Source of the DNA: DATKZS01 sp035527835 [NCBI: bacterium]
Lineage (GTDB): Bacteria > RBG-13-61-14
Direction of reading: 5' to 3'
Assembly: GCA_035527835.1 (NCBI GenBank)
Contig: DATKZS010000126.1
Location: forward strand, 1-22,187
Length of the DNA: 22,187 bases
Positions 7,191 through 13,980 of this stretch are shown piece after piece (position 1 is the first letter of the stretch; every line of letters starts with the position of its first letter). The notes beneath the pieces were generated by a model, which made no database searches, was not told the DNA's origin, and saw only the letters and a program-made list of their open reading frames with translations. Made by a program: the position numbers and the translations under genes.

Positions 7191-7214
7191 GGGGAATATG
7201 CAGGGAGGAAAGGC

Positions 7215-8942
7215 ATGAACAGCAGGACCCCGAAGCTTATGGCCCGCGCCGCATGGATCGTCATGATCTGCTCCCTGGTCCCCGGCTGCTTCCGCGACTG
7301 CGCGCAGGAGGACACGGCGGTGTCCCTGTGCGCGGACTACGACGGCGACGGCTACGGCGCCCTGTATCCGGGCGAGCAAATCGGCGCGAACTACCCCCGC
7401 CCCAAAGTCGTCTGCGGCCAAACCAAAGACTGCGACGACCACGACCCCGACAACTGGTCCGCCTGCGCCACCTGCCGGGACCGGGACGGCGACGGGTGGT
7501 ACGGCGCGTGCAACGTTTACGTCGGCATCAACGGTCCCGATTGCGACGACGCCGACCCGGATAATTGGATTTCATGCGCCACGTGCGCGGATGCGGACGG
7601 GGACGGATGGTGGGGTGTATGCGACAACTATGACGGACGCAACGGCCCTGACTGCTCCGACTCCGACCCCGACAACTGGCTCTCCTGCGCCTCCTGCGTT
7701 GACGCCGAGTCCGACACTTGGTTCATCGGCTGCGACGCCTATACCACCCGTAACGGCCTGGACTGCGACGACGGCGACAGCCTGACCTATCCGGGGGCGG
7801 AAGAGATTTGCGATGGACTGGATAATGACTGCGATGGTTTCAGTGATGGGGGAGTAGAAGTCATCACCAAGATCATCCCAGACATGAGGGTGACCTATAA
7901 CTCATACTCAGGCTCGGTTCCGTCCCTTTCCTGGACCGGCTCTGAGTTCGGGGTAAGTTGGCAGGATGACCGGTCTGGGAACTGGGAAATCTACTTTTCT
8001 CGGATTAGCGCGGCTGGGGCAAAGATCGGGTCCGACCTTAGGGTGACCAGCGACGCGAATTATAGCCAGCTCCCCTCCCTTTCCTGGAGCGGGTCCGAGT
8101 TCGGGGTGTGCTGGGAAGATAACCGGGACAATAACTATGAAATTTATTTTTCCCGGATCAGCGCGGCAGGAGTTATAATTGGGTCCAACCTCCGGCTGAC
8201 TAGCCATAATGGTATAAGCTATCGTCCATCACTTACGTGGAGCGGATCCGAGTTTGGCGTGAGCTGGGAGGATACCCGGGGCGGAACTTGGAAAATCTAT
8301 TTTTCCCGAATCAGCGCGTTCGGATTAAAAATAGGAACCGACCTCCGAGTGAGCGATAGCTTGGGCGGCAGCTATTATCCTTCGCTTTCCTGGACCGGGT
8401 CCGAGTTTGGGGTGAGCTGGGATGATAGACAGGACGGGAATGACGAGATCTATTTTGCCCGGCTCAGCGCGGCCGGGACCAAGATTGGGTCCGACCTCCG
8501 GGTGACCGGAGATGCGAACAGAAGCGGGTATCCCTCCCTTTCTTGGACCGGGTCCGAGTTTGGGGTGAGTTGGTTTGATGAAAGGGATGGAAACAGGGAA
8601 ATCTATTTCGCCCGGATCAGTTCGACTGGAACCAAGATCGGGTCCGACATTCGGGTTACCACCGATGTGAGTACTAGCGATTATCCCAATCTTTTATGGG
8701 CCGGCTCTGAGTTCGGGGTTAGCTGGAATGAGCATCGGGACGGAAACATGGAAATCTACTTTACATTGATCAGTGCCGCAGGGACCAAGATCGGGTCCGA
8801 CTTCCGGGTAACCAGCGCCAATGGCAACAGCTGTTGGCCCTCCCTTTCCTGGACCGGGTCCGAGTTCGGGCTAGGCTGGGCAGATTTCCCGGACGGAAAC
8901 CTTGAAATTTACTTAGCCCGCCTCGGCCTGACCTGTCCGTGA
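7215..8942 (+). CDS. Lipoprotein with DxDxDG/MopE modules and a seven-repeat beta-propeller
   Basis: The start at 7215 is chosen over the longer frame because of the promoter at 7161-7190, a GGGAGG site and a signal peptide ending in LVPGC, a lipoprotein-type cleavage site with an atypical Pro at -2. The 575-residue product then has four Asp-rich modules, DYDGDGYG, DRDGDGWYG, DADGDGWWG and a degenerate DAESDTWF, each followed by DCDDxDPDNW-like sequence. A MopE-type motif EEICDGLDNDCDGFSDGG closes this part. DxDxDG loops normally bind calcium. From 7881 seven 51-residue repeats follow in exact 153 bp register, each with PSLSWTGSEFGVSW, EIYFxRISAAG and KIGSDLRVT. Seven four-strand units suggest a seven-bladed beta-propeller. 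It is probably surface or periplasmic. The ligand is unknown. A paralogue starts at 21220. Confidence 0.88.
   Translation: MNSRTPKLMARAAWIVMICSLVPGCFRDCAQEDTAVSLCADYDGDGYGALYPGEQIGANYPRPKVVCGQTKDCDDHDPDNWSACATCRDRDGDGWYGACNVYVGINGPDCDDADPDNWISCATCADADGDGWWGVCDNYDGRNGPDCSDSDPDNWLSCASCVDAESDTWFIGCDAYTTRNGLDCDDGDSLTYPGAEEICDGLDNDCDGFSDGGVEVITKIIPDMRVTYNSYSGSVPSLSWTGSEFGVSWQDDRSGNWEIYFSRISAAGAKIGSDLRVTSDANYSQLPSLSWSGSEFGVCWEDNRDNNYEIYFSRISAAGVIIGSNLRLTSHNGISYRPSLTWSGSEFGVSWEDTRGGTWKIYFSRISAFGLKIGTDLRVSDSLGGSYYPSLSWTGSEFGVSWDDRQDGNDEIYFARLSAAGTKIGSDLRVTGDANRSGYPSLSWTGSEFGVSWFDERDGNREIYFARISSTGTKIGSDIRVTTDVSTSDYPNLLWAGSEFGVSWNEHRDGNMEIYFTLISAAGTKIGSDFRVTSANGNSCWPSLSWTGSEFGLGWADFPDGNLEIYLARLGLTCP
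7881..8939 (+). repeat. Seven tandem 153-bp coding repeats (propeller blades)
   Basis: Repeat units start at 7881, 8034, 8187, 8340, 8493, 8646 and 8799. The spacing is exactly 153 bp with no indels; the last unit is slightly short and ends at the stop codon. DNA identity is highest over the codons for GSEFGVSW and lowest in the loop after DLRVT. Confidence 0.93.
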
Positions 8943-9069
8943 GGATGCGGCCGGGGACGGCGGGGTTGGCCGGGGGTGGCGGATGAACCTTCCGTAGGGG
9001 CAGGCCCCCGTGCCTGCCCAATGCCGGAGGAGGTCCGAGGGGTCCTACATCTCGATTCGGAATTTTTCC

Positions 9070-9094
9070 AAGCCCGATTTATCGGGCTTTCTTT
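9070..9094 (+). terminator. Hairpin terminator downstream of lipoprotein copy 1
   Basis: AAGCCCGAT, TT, ATCGGGCTT is a perfect 9-bp stem followed by TTCTTT. It lies about 130 nt after the stop codon at 8942. Confidence 0.6.
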
Positions 9095-9210
9095 CTGGCG
9101 TGCAGGCCCGTCATTTATGGCGGGTATCGTGACGCGGCCATGCCCGGGGAAGGGCGTTTTAACGTCCTTCTCCCGTCTCCGGGCTTTAGCCCCTGGATAA
9201 ATCCTCTGTT

Positions 9211-9360
9211 TCGAGAGCTTCTTGCAAAAATCCACAACCCGGCGTGGGAGCGCCCTTCCGGGCGCGATCCGTTTCCGCGAGGCAGCCAAGAATCGCGCCC
9301 GGAAGGGCGCTCCCACGCCGTGTCTATGTTATTAGCCTGACTTTTGCAAGCGGCTCTCGA
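9211..9360. repeat. Nested inverted repeat, MITE-like
   Basis: The inner arms 9241-9268 and 9292-9319 are perfect 28-bp reverse complements (starting GGCGTGGGAGCGCCC) around a 23 nt loop. The outer arms 9211-9229 (TCGAGAGCTTCTTGCAAAA) and 9342-9360 match in 17 of 19 positions. The whole 150 bp unit could fold into one long hairpin. It has no coding capacity and no obvious flanking target duplication. Confidence 0.85.
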
Positions 9361-9362
9361 GA

Positions 9363-9459
9363 ACCCCGTTGAAACGGGGTCCGGACCAGGTTCCCGCCGC
9401 CTCGTTAACCCGCGCTAAAGCACGGGCCTGTACTTGAGGCAAGGCCGGTAAACCGGCCT
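9363..9459. repeat. Cluster of three short hairpins with AA/TAAA-type centres
   Basis: ACCCCGTT-ga-AACGGGGT (9363-9380), CCCGCGC-taaa-GCACGGG (9408-9425) and AGGCCGGT-aa-ACCGGCCT (9442-9459) lie within 100 bp. They resemble the GGGCTTTAGCCC hairpin at about 9178-9193. Confidence 0.75.
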
Positions 9460-9564
9460 CTCCGCGCCCTCCGCGCCTCCGCGGTTATGTCCCCGCGTCC
9501 GCCAACCCCGCTCCATTTTATATCGCCCTTTCAGGGGAGAAGAGGATATGATATGCGCCGATAT

Positions 9565-9596
9565 CCCAGGGTAGGCCGGGGACGGCCAACCCTGGG
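9565..9596. repeat. Isolated hairpin CCCAGGGTxGGCC
   Basis: CCCAGGGTAGGCC and GGCCAACCCTGGG pair with one mismatch around a GGGGAC loop. Role unknown. Confidence 0.7.
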
Positions 9597-9860
9597 CTAT
9601 CTTCTTTTAGCCCTTTGTCACTGGAGAAAAAGGTATAATTACATTAAGTTAGGCATTGCAGGGAGATGAGAAAACAGTCTCGCTGTGCCGCAGGCTCAAG
9701 CCTGGAGAAGCCAAGGCAATTGGTCTGGAGGGCGGGGAGGAGAGCCGGGCGGAACAGTAAAAAAGGGAACCGCCAAGGCGCCAAGGCTGTCGAGGGAAGA
9801 GAGAGTTGTCGCGGCGCACGGCTGGATCGAAGCGGTTTCGAAGAGAAAGAGGAGCAGGCA

Positions 9861-10826
9861 GTGAAAGTATTGTTGACGGGAGCGTTTGGAAACGTCGGGA
9901 AAAGCACTATTCATGAGCTGGTGAAGCAGGGCCATGAGGTCAGGTGTTTCGACATCAGGTCAAAAGTAAATGAAAAGGCGGCCGCGAAATACAAGGGCCG
10001 GATTGAGGTCATGTGGGGCGACATCCGGCGGTTTGAAGATGTTGCCAATGCCATGCGGGACCGGGAGGCCGTGGTCCACCTCGCTTTCATGATACCGTCA
10101 ACCATGAGCCATACCGGTAAATCGAGCGAAGACCATCCCGATTTGGCCGAGGCCGTCAATGTCGGGGGGACCGCAAATATCATTGAAGCCGCGAGGTCTC
10201 TCCTTCATCGGCCCCGGTTGATTTTCTCTTCTTCTATCTCGGTCTATGGCATAACCCAGGATCAATCCGCTCCCCGGACTGCTTCGGACCCGATTTATGC
10301 AAGCGACCATTACTCGGAGCATAAGCTGGTCTGCGAAAAAATGGTCATGGAGTCAGGGCTGGATTGGGTCATCCTGCGGTTCGCTGCTGTTCTTGCCGTC
10401 AACGTGGGCATGAATCCGGACATGTTCGATACACCGCTGGACAACCGGATCGAGTTCGTACATTCAAAAGACGTGGGACTGGCCTGCGCTAATGCCGTGA
10501 GCAGCGCCGACGCGGCCGGCAAGGTCCTGTTGATAGGGGGCGGCCCGAGCTGCCAGATGAAATATGGTGACATGATATCCGGCGCCATGGAGGTCTTCGG
10601 TCTGGGCATGTTGCCCGAGGAGGCCTTTTGCGCCGAATACCGCTACTTTGACTGGTTGGATACTGACGAGAGTCAGCGAATATTAAATTTTCAGCGGCAC
10701 AGCTATAAGGACTGGCTCAATGACGTAAAAAGACATTTTACCGTCACGAGGCATCTGGCCCGGATGTTCAAGCCCATCAGCCGCTGGGTTGTTTTACAAA
10801 AGTCTCCTTATTATCAAAAGGCGTGA
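9861..10826 (+). CDS. Extended short-chain dehydrogenase/epimerase (NAD(P)-binding)
   Basis: The start is GTG 9861, preceded by AGGAG at 9850-9854. The frame is open back to 9666, but that section is rich in Arg and Gly and resembles no protein. The 321-residue product opens directly with the Rossmann strand VKVLLTGAFGNVG (GxxGxxG, 7-13), has an acidic end of strand 2 (CFDI, Asp31, which favours NAD over NADP), FSSSISVYG (122-130), and the catalytic YSEHK (Tyr151, Lys155). Extended SDRs act on nucleotide sugars, steroids or similar alcohols; the substrate here is not readable. It is translationally close to the SRPBCC gene (3 bp gap), which suggests that the two share a hydrophobic ligand or pathway. 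Confidence 0.85.
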   Translation: MKVLLTGAFGNVGKSTIHELVKQGHEVRCFDIRSKVNEKAAAKYKGRIEVMWGDIRRFEDVANAMRDREAVVHLAFMIPSTMSHTGKSSEDHPDLAEAVNVGGTANIIEAARSLLHRPRLIFSSSISVYGITQDQSAPRTASDPIYASDHYSEHKLVCEKMVMESGLDWVILRFAAVLAVNVGMNPDMFDTPLDNRIEFVHSKDVGLACANAVSSADAAGKVLLIGGGPSCQMKYGDMISGAMEVFGLGMLPEEAFCAEYRYFDWLDTDESQRILNFQRHSYKDWLNDVKRHFTVTRHLARMFKPISRWVVLQKSPYYQKA

Positions 10827-10829
10827 CGG

Positions 10830-11276
10830 ATGGGAAAATTCACGGTTGAGCGCTCGCGGACGATTGATGCGCCCGCGGCCAGGATCTGGCCTGAGCTGTT
10901 GGACATAAATAGCTGGCCTGACTGGAAGCCGTTTATCAAGGCCTCATCCTGGACCGGCGATGCACTTGAAGTCGGATCAGAGTTCAAGATGAACATCTGC
11001 GTCAAGGGCCGGCTTTCCGCTCCGGTGAAGGTGAAGGTGGTCCAGAAGGATGAGCCCGGATATGTTGCCTGGACCGGGGGCATCCCTCATGCCGCGGTAT
11101 CGGTGCACAGCTTCAAGCTCGAGGAAAAGGACGGCAAGACCATCGTGACCTCCAGGGAAGATTTCACCGGCGCCCTGGTTTTCATGATGCTCTGGTTCGT
11201 TAAAGAGGAAGACCTGGTATCGCTTCATGACCGATGGCTGGATGCCATCGCACGGCGGGTTGCAGCTAAAAAATAA
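10830..11276 (+). CDS. SRPBCC (START-like) domain protein
   Basis: The 148-residue protein starts with FTVERSRTIDAPAARIWPEL followed by DINSWPDWKPFI, the standard opening of polyketide cyclase/SRPBCC ligand-binding proteins. The antiparallel sheet (SEFKMNICVKG, VKVKVVQKDE) and a long C-terminal helix (LVSLHDRWLDAIARRVAAKK) complete the helix-grip fold. It is cytoplasmic with no signal peptide. Such proteins bind hydrophobic molecules in a central cavity and some catalyse cyclisation. It begins 3 bp after the SDR stop codon and is almost certainly co-transcribed with it. Confidence 0.82.
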   Translation: MGKFTVERSRTIDAPAARIWPELLDINSWPDWKPFIKASSWTGDALEVGSEFKMNICVKGRLSAPVKVKVVQKDEPGYVAWTGGIPHAAVSVHSFKLEEKDGKTIVTSREDFTGALVFMMLWFVKEEDLVSLHDRWLDAIARRVAAKK

Positions 11277-11376
11277 AATTCAACCACCAAGACACCAAGG
11301 GTACGAAGTAAAAAAAGAATCAGATAATGGAGTTTGATTTTTTTCTTGGTGCCCTTGGTGTCTTGGTGGTTGAATT
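11277..11376. repeat. Palindromic repeat, family 3 (ATTCAACCACCAAGACACCAAGG type)
   Basis: AATTCAACCACCAAGACACC is mirrored by GGTGTCTTGGTGGTTGAATT; the arms are about 27 bp with a loop of about 40 nt. It begins at the base after the SRPBCC stop codon. Half-sites occur at about 6449-6464 and 9764-9785. Confidence 0.9.
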
Positions 11377-11389
11377 TTTCTTTTCTTTA

Positions 11390-11465
11390 TGGAGGGCGGT
11401 ACTGGATTTGAACCAGCGACCCCTTGCTCCGGAGGCAAGTGCTCTATCCACTGAGCTAACCGCCC
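11390..11465 (-). tRNA. tRNA-Arg (anticodon CCG)
   Basis: The reverse strand folds into a full 76-nt cloverleaf: acceptor GGGCGGT/ACCGCCC, D-arm GCTC/GAGC, anticodon stem CTTGC/GCAAG with loop CTCCGGA (anticodon CCG, reading CGG), T-loop TTCAAAT and encoded CCA. The discriminator base is U. Confidence 0.95.
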
Positions 11466-11569
11466 GTGAGAGCCAGTATAGATGCGGCGGGGCATGGTGT
11501 CAAGCAGGGTTCAAGCGTGCTTCAAAATCTTGATTTTCCGCCCCCCCCGTGCTAAATTATTCGTCTTGC

Positions 11570-11646
11570 GGCGGCGTAGCTCAGATGGTCAGAGCATGCG
11601 GCTCATATCCGCAGTGTCCGGGGTTCGATTCCCTGCGCCGCCACCA
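11570..11646 (+). tRNA. tRNA-Met (anticodon CAU)
   Basis: A 77-nt cloverleaf: acceptor GGCGGCG/CGCCGCC, D-arm GCTC/GAGC, anticodon stem TGCGG/CCGCA with loop CTCATAT (anticodon CAU), T-loop TTCGATT and encoded CCA. The acceptor stem and CGUAGCUCAG opening look like elongator tRNA-Met. tRNA-Ile2, the TilS substrate, has the same anticodon and is an alternative, but the C4-G69 and C5-G68 pairs known as E. coli TilS determinants are absent. It is not an initiator tRNA, because the first acceptor pair is formed. Confidence 0.88.
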
Positions 11647-11648
11647 AA

Positions 11649-11930
11649 TTATTTCCCGGTTCGCCGCCCAAGCCCGCGATAGACCTCCTTGCGATGCCCG
11701 ACCCTGACCACGAGGACCAGGAGTACGTCGTCCTCGACCTGGTAAACAATGCGGTATTGGCCGCTCCTGATCCGGTAGACGTCGTCGAAGCCCTGGAGTT
11801 TTTCCACGCCCGGGGGCCGGGGATCATCGGCCAGGCCGTCAATCTTGCGCCCGATCCGCTCGCGGTCACGGAGCGGGATCTTTTCCATGGCCTTGGCCGC
11901 GTCACGCTCGATGGTGATCCGATAGGGCAT
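11649..11930 (-). CDS. RelE/ParE-superfamily toxin
   Basis: The 93-residue basic protein has the RelE fold order: MPYRITIERDAAKAMEKIP, then a helical hairpin with DRERIGRKIDGLADDPRPPG, then YRIRSGQYRIVYQVEDDVLL and VRVGHRKEVYRGL. RelE-type toxins cut mRNA at the ribosome. The Arg, Lys and Tyr residues in the last strands are the usual catalytic positions. Its ATG directly follows the antitoxin TAA (TAAATG), so the pair is translationally coupled. Its stop codon lies 2 bp from the 3' end of tRNA-Met, in convergent orientation. Confidence 0.88.
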   Translation of the reverse strand: MPYRITIERDAAKAMEKIPLRDRERIGRKIDGLADDPRPPGVEKLQGFDDVYRIRSGQYRIVYQVEDDVLLVLVVRVGHRKEVYRGLGRRTGK

Positions 11931-12182
11931 TTATTTGAGCCCCAGCTTCTTCTTGGCCTCCTCCCAGGCAATGGCCTTGCCCTTCCTTTTGAGCGCCTTC
12001 CTGGCCGCCTTGATGTCTTCCAGGTCTTCAAGATGCTCCAGGTATTCGGCGTCCTCCACCGGCACCAGCACCGCCAGGTCCTTGTTGTGCCGCCCGATCA
12101 TGATCCGCTCGCGGCCGTAGGCCACCTGATTCACCAGGTCCGTCAGGTTCTGCCGCGCCTCGTGCATGGAATATCGTTTCAT
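11931..12182 (-). CDS. Phd/YefM-family antitoxin
   Basis: The 83-residue protein starts MKRYSMHEARQNLTDLVNQV, followed by GRERIMIGRHNKDLAVLVPV, the DNA-binding Phd/YefM fold. An acidic then basic C-terminal helix (EHLEDLEDIKAARKALKR) probably wraps and inhibits the toxin. The start at 12182 is chosen because GGAGG lies 8 nt upstream; the longer frame to 12308 would read through the promoter. Antitoxins of this type repress their own operon. A TAGTA-N7-TACTA inverted repeat at 12209-12225 is a candidate operator. Confidence 0.88.
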   Translation of the reverse strand: MKRYSMHEARQNLTDLVNQVAYGRERIMIGRHNKDLAVLVPVEDAEYLEHLEDLEDIKAARKALKRKGKAIAWEEAKKKLGLK

Positions 12183-12208
12183 CGCCGCGCCCTCCATAAT
12201 ATATACAT

Positions 12209-12225
12209 TAGTACCTTTATTACTA
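12209..12225. promoter_or_regulatory. Candidate antitoxin operator (TAGTA-N7-TACTA)
   Basis: An inverted repeat lies just downstream of the -10 and touches it, where bound antitoxin would block transcription. This is inferred from position and symmetry only. Confidence 0.35.
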
Positions 12226-12253
12226 TTATATACAATGTTACCAATTTCGTCAA
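12225..12253 (-). promoter_or_regulatory. Promoter of the toxin-antitoxin operon
   Basis: On the reverse strand TTGACG (12253-12248) and TATAAT (12230-12225) are 17 bp apart. The AT-rich leader of about 40 nt contrasts with the GC-rich surroundings. Confidence 0.65.
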
Positions 12254-12337
12254 GCCGTGGGCCTCCAATTCTTTCTGGCCGGTCAATTCCCATAAACGGT
12301 TTTTGCATCGGAGCGGCGACACGGCTTATCCTTATTC

Positions 12338-13804
12338 ATGATGGCCAGGAACTCCTTCATAAAGATTGTGGAGCAGACCATGCGCGAAGAGCGCATGATC
12401 TCTGCGGGTGATGCGGTGGTGGCCGGAGTGTCGGGAGGGCCGGACTCGATGGCCATGCTGCTCGCGCTCGTGGAGCTGCGGGCGGTCTTTGATTTCGAGC
12501 TTAGCGTGGCGCACCTGCACCACGGGCTGCGGGGGGCCGAGGCGGACGAGGACGAGGAGTTCGTGAAAGGGGTGACCGCGCGGCTCGGTATCCCGCTGAT
12601 GGCCGGCCGGGTCCGGAAGAAAGCGCCAGCGGGCAACATCGAGGAGTGGGCGCGGGAGGAGCGGTATCGGTTCCTGGCGCAGGCGGCGGACCGGGCGGGC
12701 GCTGGGCTGATCGCGGTCGCGCATACTATGGACGACGTAGCCGAGACCGTGCTCATCAACCTGATCCGGGGCGCGGGCGCGACCGGCCTTGCCGGGATCG
12801 CGCCGGTGCGGGAGGCATCCTCCCGCGGCGGCAAGAAGCTCATCATCCGGCCGCTCATCCGCCTTGCGCGCGCTGACGTGCTCGCCTTCCTCGCCGCGCG
12901 GGGCCAGAAGTTCCGCGAGGATTCCATGAACCAGGACCCGCGCTTCATCCGGGTGCGCGTGCGCAGGGAGCTCATGCCGCTCCTCGCGAGCATGAACCCG
13001 GCCATCAGCCGGTCGCTCGCCCGCGCGGCCAGCGTATCGCGCCACGACGTGGAGCTCTTGCAGGGCCTGGCCCGGAAATGGATGGACGCCAACGCGGGGA
13101 AAGAGCGGGGAGCGGCCGGATTCGCTGCGGCTACCATCGCGGCTGAGCCCACGGCGCTGCGCATGGCCGTGTACCGGGAGGCGGTGCGCGCGGTGGGCCG
13201 CGACCTGCGCCGCATCGCGTTCGTGCACCTCGAAGCCATTGACCGGCTCGTCATGGCCGGCGCGGCCCACGCCTCGCTCGATCTGCCCGGCATCACCGTA
13301 AAGCGCGAGTACGGGCGCCTGAGCTTCGGAGCGGCGGGACCGGATGCGGGATCACGCGGGAGGAAGAAGAAGAGGGCCGCGGCAGGGAGCGGCGCGCGCG
13401 GGACCCGCTTGCTCGTGCCCGGCTCGATCAGATGGCCGGGACCCGACGGCGAATGGACCATCACCGCCGACCGCGCGGCCAAGCCGCGCTCCGGCTCCGC
13501 TCCCGTCATGGAGGCGTGGTTCGACGCGGAGAAGGTGTTGGCCCCGCTAATGGTACGGGCCCGGCGGCCCGGCGACCGCTACAGTCCGTCCGGCATGAAA
13601 GGCCGGCGCCTGGTCAAGGACATCATGAACGAGCTGAAGATCCCGCCCCGCCTCCGCGGCCGTTACCCCCTGATCTGCGACCCGCGCCGCATCCTCTGGG
13701 TCCCCGGCCTCCGGCCCGCGGCGCCGGGGAAGGGGATACATATTGTAGTCCGCAGTTCGGATCCCAGCGGGGTCTTCAGCCCCGGCAGGGGCGGGCGAGA
13801 ATAG
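12338..13804 (+). CDS. tilS: tRNA(Ile)-lysidine synthase
   Basis: The 488-residue protein has the N-type PP-loop SGGPDS (32-37), then HLHHGLRGAEADEDEEFV and GNIEEWAREERYRFL, both characteristic of TilS, and AHTMDDVAETVLINLIRGAGATGLAGI. The C-terminal substrate-recognition domain is present (RRPGDRYSPSGMKGRRLVKD, LRGRYPLICDPRRILWVPGL). It makes lysidine at C34 of tRNA-Ile2 so that the tRNA reads AUA, an essential step in most bacteria. No strong ribosome site precedes the ATG at 12338; 12341 is an equal alternative, and a GGAG-preceded ATG at 12378 would remove part of the first helix. The last residues (about GRGGRE) come from an intergenic repeat element that carries the stop codon. Confidence 0.95.
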   Translation: MMARNSFIKIVEQTMREERMISAGDAVVAGVSGGPDSMAMLLALVELRAVFDFELSVAHLHHGLRGAEADEDEEFVKGVTARLGIPLMAGRVRKKAPAGNIEEWAREERYRFLAQAADRAGAGLIAVAHTMDDVAETVLINLIRGAGATGLAGIAPVREASSRGGKKLIIRPLIRLARADVLAFLAARGQKFREDSMNQDPRFIRVRVRRELMPLLASMNPAISRSLARAASVSRHDVELLQGLARKWMDANAGKERGAAGFAAATIAAEPTALRMAVYREAVRAVGRDLRRIAFVHLEAIDRLVMAGAAHASLDLPGITVKREYGRLSFGAAGPDAGSRGRKKKRAAAGSGARGTRLLVPGSIRWPGPDGEWTITADRAAKPRSGSAPVMEAWFDAEKVLAPLMVRARRPGDRYSPSGMKGRRLVKDIMNELKIPPRLRGRYPLICDPRRILWVPGLRPAAPGKGIHIVVRSSDPSGVFSPGRGGRE

Positions 13805-13862
13805 CCCAGCGATTCATCGCTGGGTGCGCGGACCGCACCAACCATTGAAGTCCCGGAGGGAC
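13781..13862 (-). repeat. 83-bp repeat element, copy A (inverted relative to B and C)
   Basis: It contains GGGCGGGCGAGAATAGCCCA and CGCTGGG and ends in GTCCCGGAGGGAC. Read on the reverse strand it matches copies B and C. It overlaps the last 8 codons of tilS. Confidence 0.8.
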
Positions 13863-13918
13863 GGTCGAGTCCTGCAACATGGGATCGGTCGTCCCTCCGG
13901 GACTTGGCGGTTTTTTTT
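13848..13918 (+). terminator. Possible tilS terminator formed by repeat copies A and B
   Basis: AAGTCCCGGAGGGACG (13848-13863) and CGTCCCTCCGGGACTT (13890-13905) are perfect 16-bp complements, followed by GGCGG and eight T. The 5 nt between stem and T-run makes this an imperfect terminator. Confidence 0.45.
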
Positions 13919-13973
13919 CGTCGGGTTCCCAGGAATAAATTCTTGGGCTACTATCTAAATGTCCCTCCGGGAC
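13891..13973 (+). repeat. 83-bp repeat element, copy B
   Basis: Bounded at both ends by the palindrome GTCCCTCCGGGAC. The interior, ACTTGGCGG, then CGTCGGGTTCCCAGGAAT, then TTGGGCTACT, matches copy C closely. It ends 7 bp before the stop codon of the glycosidase-like gene. Confidence 0.88.
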
Positions 13974-13980
13974 GGAAACC

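Larger units (their letters stand above)
6989..7214 (+). repeat. Duplicated upstream region of the lipoprotein gene, copy 1
   Basis: This block is almost identical to 20993-21219, with roughly a dozen substitutions by eye. It includes a GCGGC/GCCGC hairpin, the 7045-7119 palindrome, the promoter at 7161-7190 and the GGGAGG ribosome site. The duplication continues into the coding region. Confidence 0.92.
8943..9860. other. Long non-coding gap packed with hairpins, ending in the SDR gene leader
   Basis: No credible gene is seen. From left to right it holds: a GGGCAGGC/GCCTGCCC hairpin (8998-9019), a terminator (9070-9094), a GGGCTTTAGCCC hairpin (about 9178-9193), a nested inverted repeat (9211-9360), hairpins at 9363-9380, 9408-9425 and 9442-9459, a half-copy of family 2 (9472-9486), and a CCCAGGGT hairpin (9565-9596). 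TATAAT at 9634-9639 could be the -10 of the SDR gene, though no good -35 is seen. The last 200 bp have no clear riboswitch signature. Confidence 0.65.

Noticed and set aside
7881-8939. Regular repeats considered as a CRISPR array
   Set aside because: The period is exactly 153 bp, in frame and translated throughout, with repeats that vary; these are protein-coding blades. No CRISPR array or cas gene is seen in the window.
9666-9860. Upstream extension of the SDR gene to ATG 9666
   Set aside because: The added 65 residues are Arg/Gly/Lys-rich and unlike a protein. The GGGAG before 9666 abuts the ATG, while GTG 9861 has a well-spaced AGGAG and starts the Rossmann strand directly.
9641-9860. Possible riboswitch in the SDR leader
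   Set aside because: No conserved core (cobalamin, c-di-GMP, SAM and so on) is recognisable, and part of the stretch is a half-copy of a family 3 repeat.
11570-11646. tRNA read as tRNA-Ile2 (CAU, lysidine-modified)
   Set aside because: The acceptor stem has G4-C69 and G5-C68 in place of the C-G pairs known as E. coli TilS determinants, and the overall sequence looks like elongator tRNA-Met. It is kept only as an alternative.
12283-13509. 408-codon minus-strand frame opposite tilS
   Set aside because: It is Ser/Arg/Ala-rich, lacks domain features, and lies antisense to a certain tilS gene.
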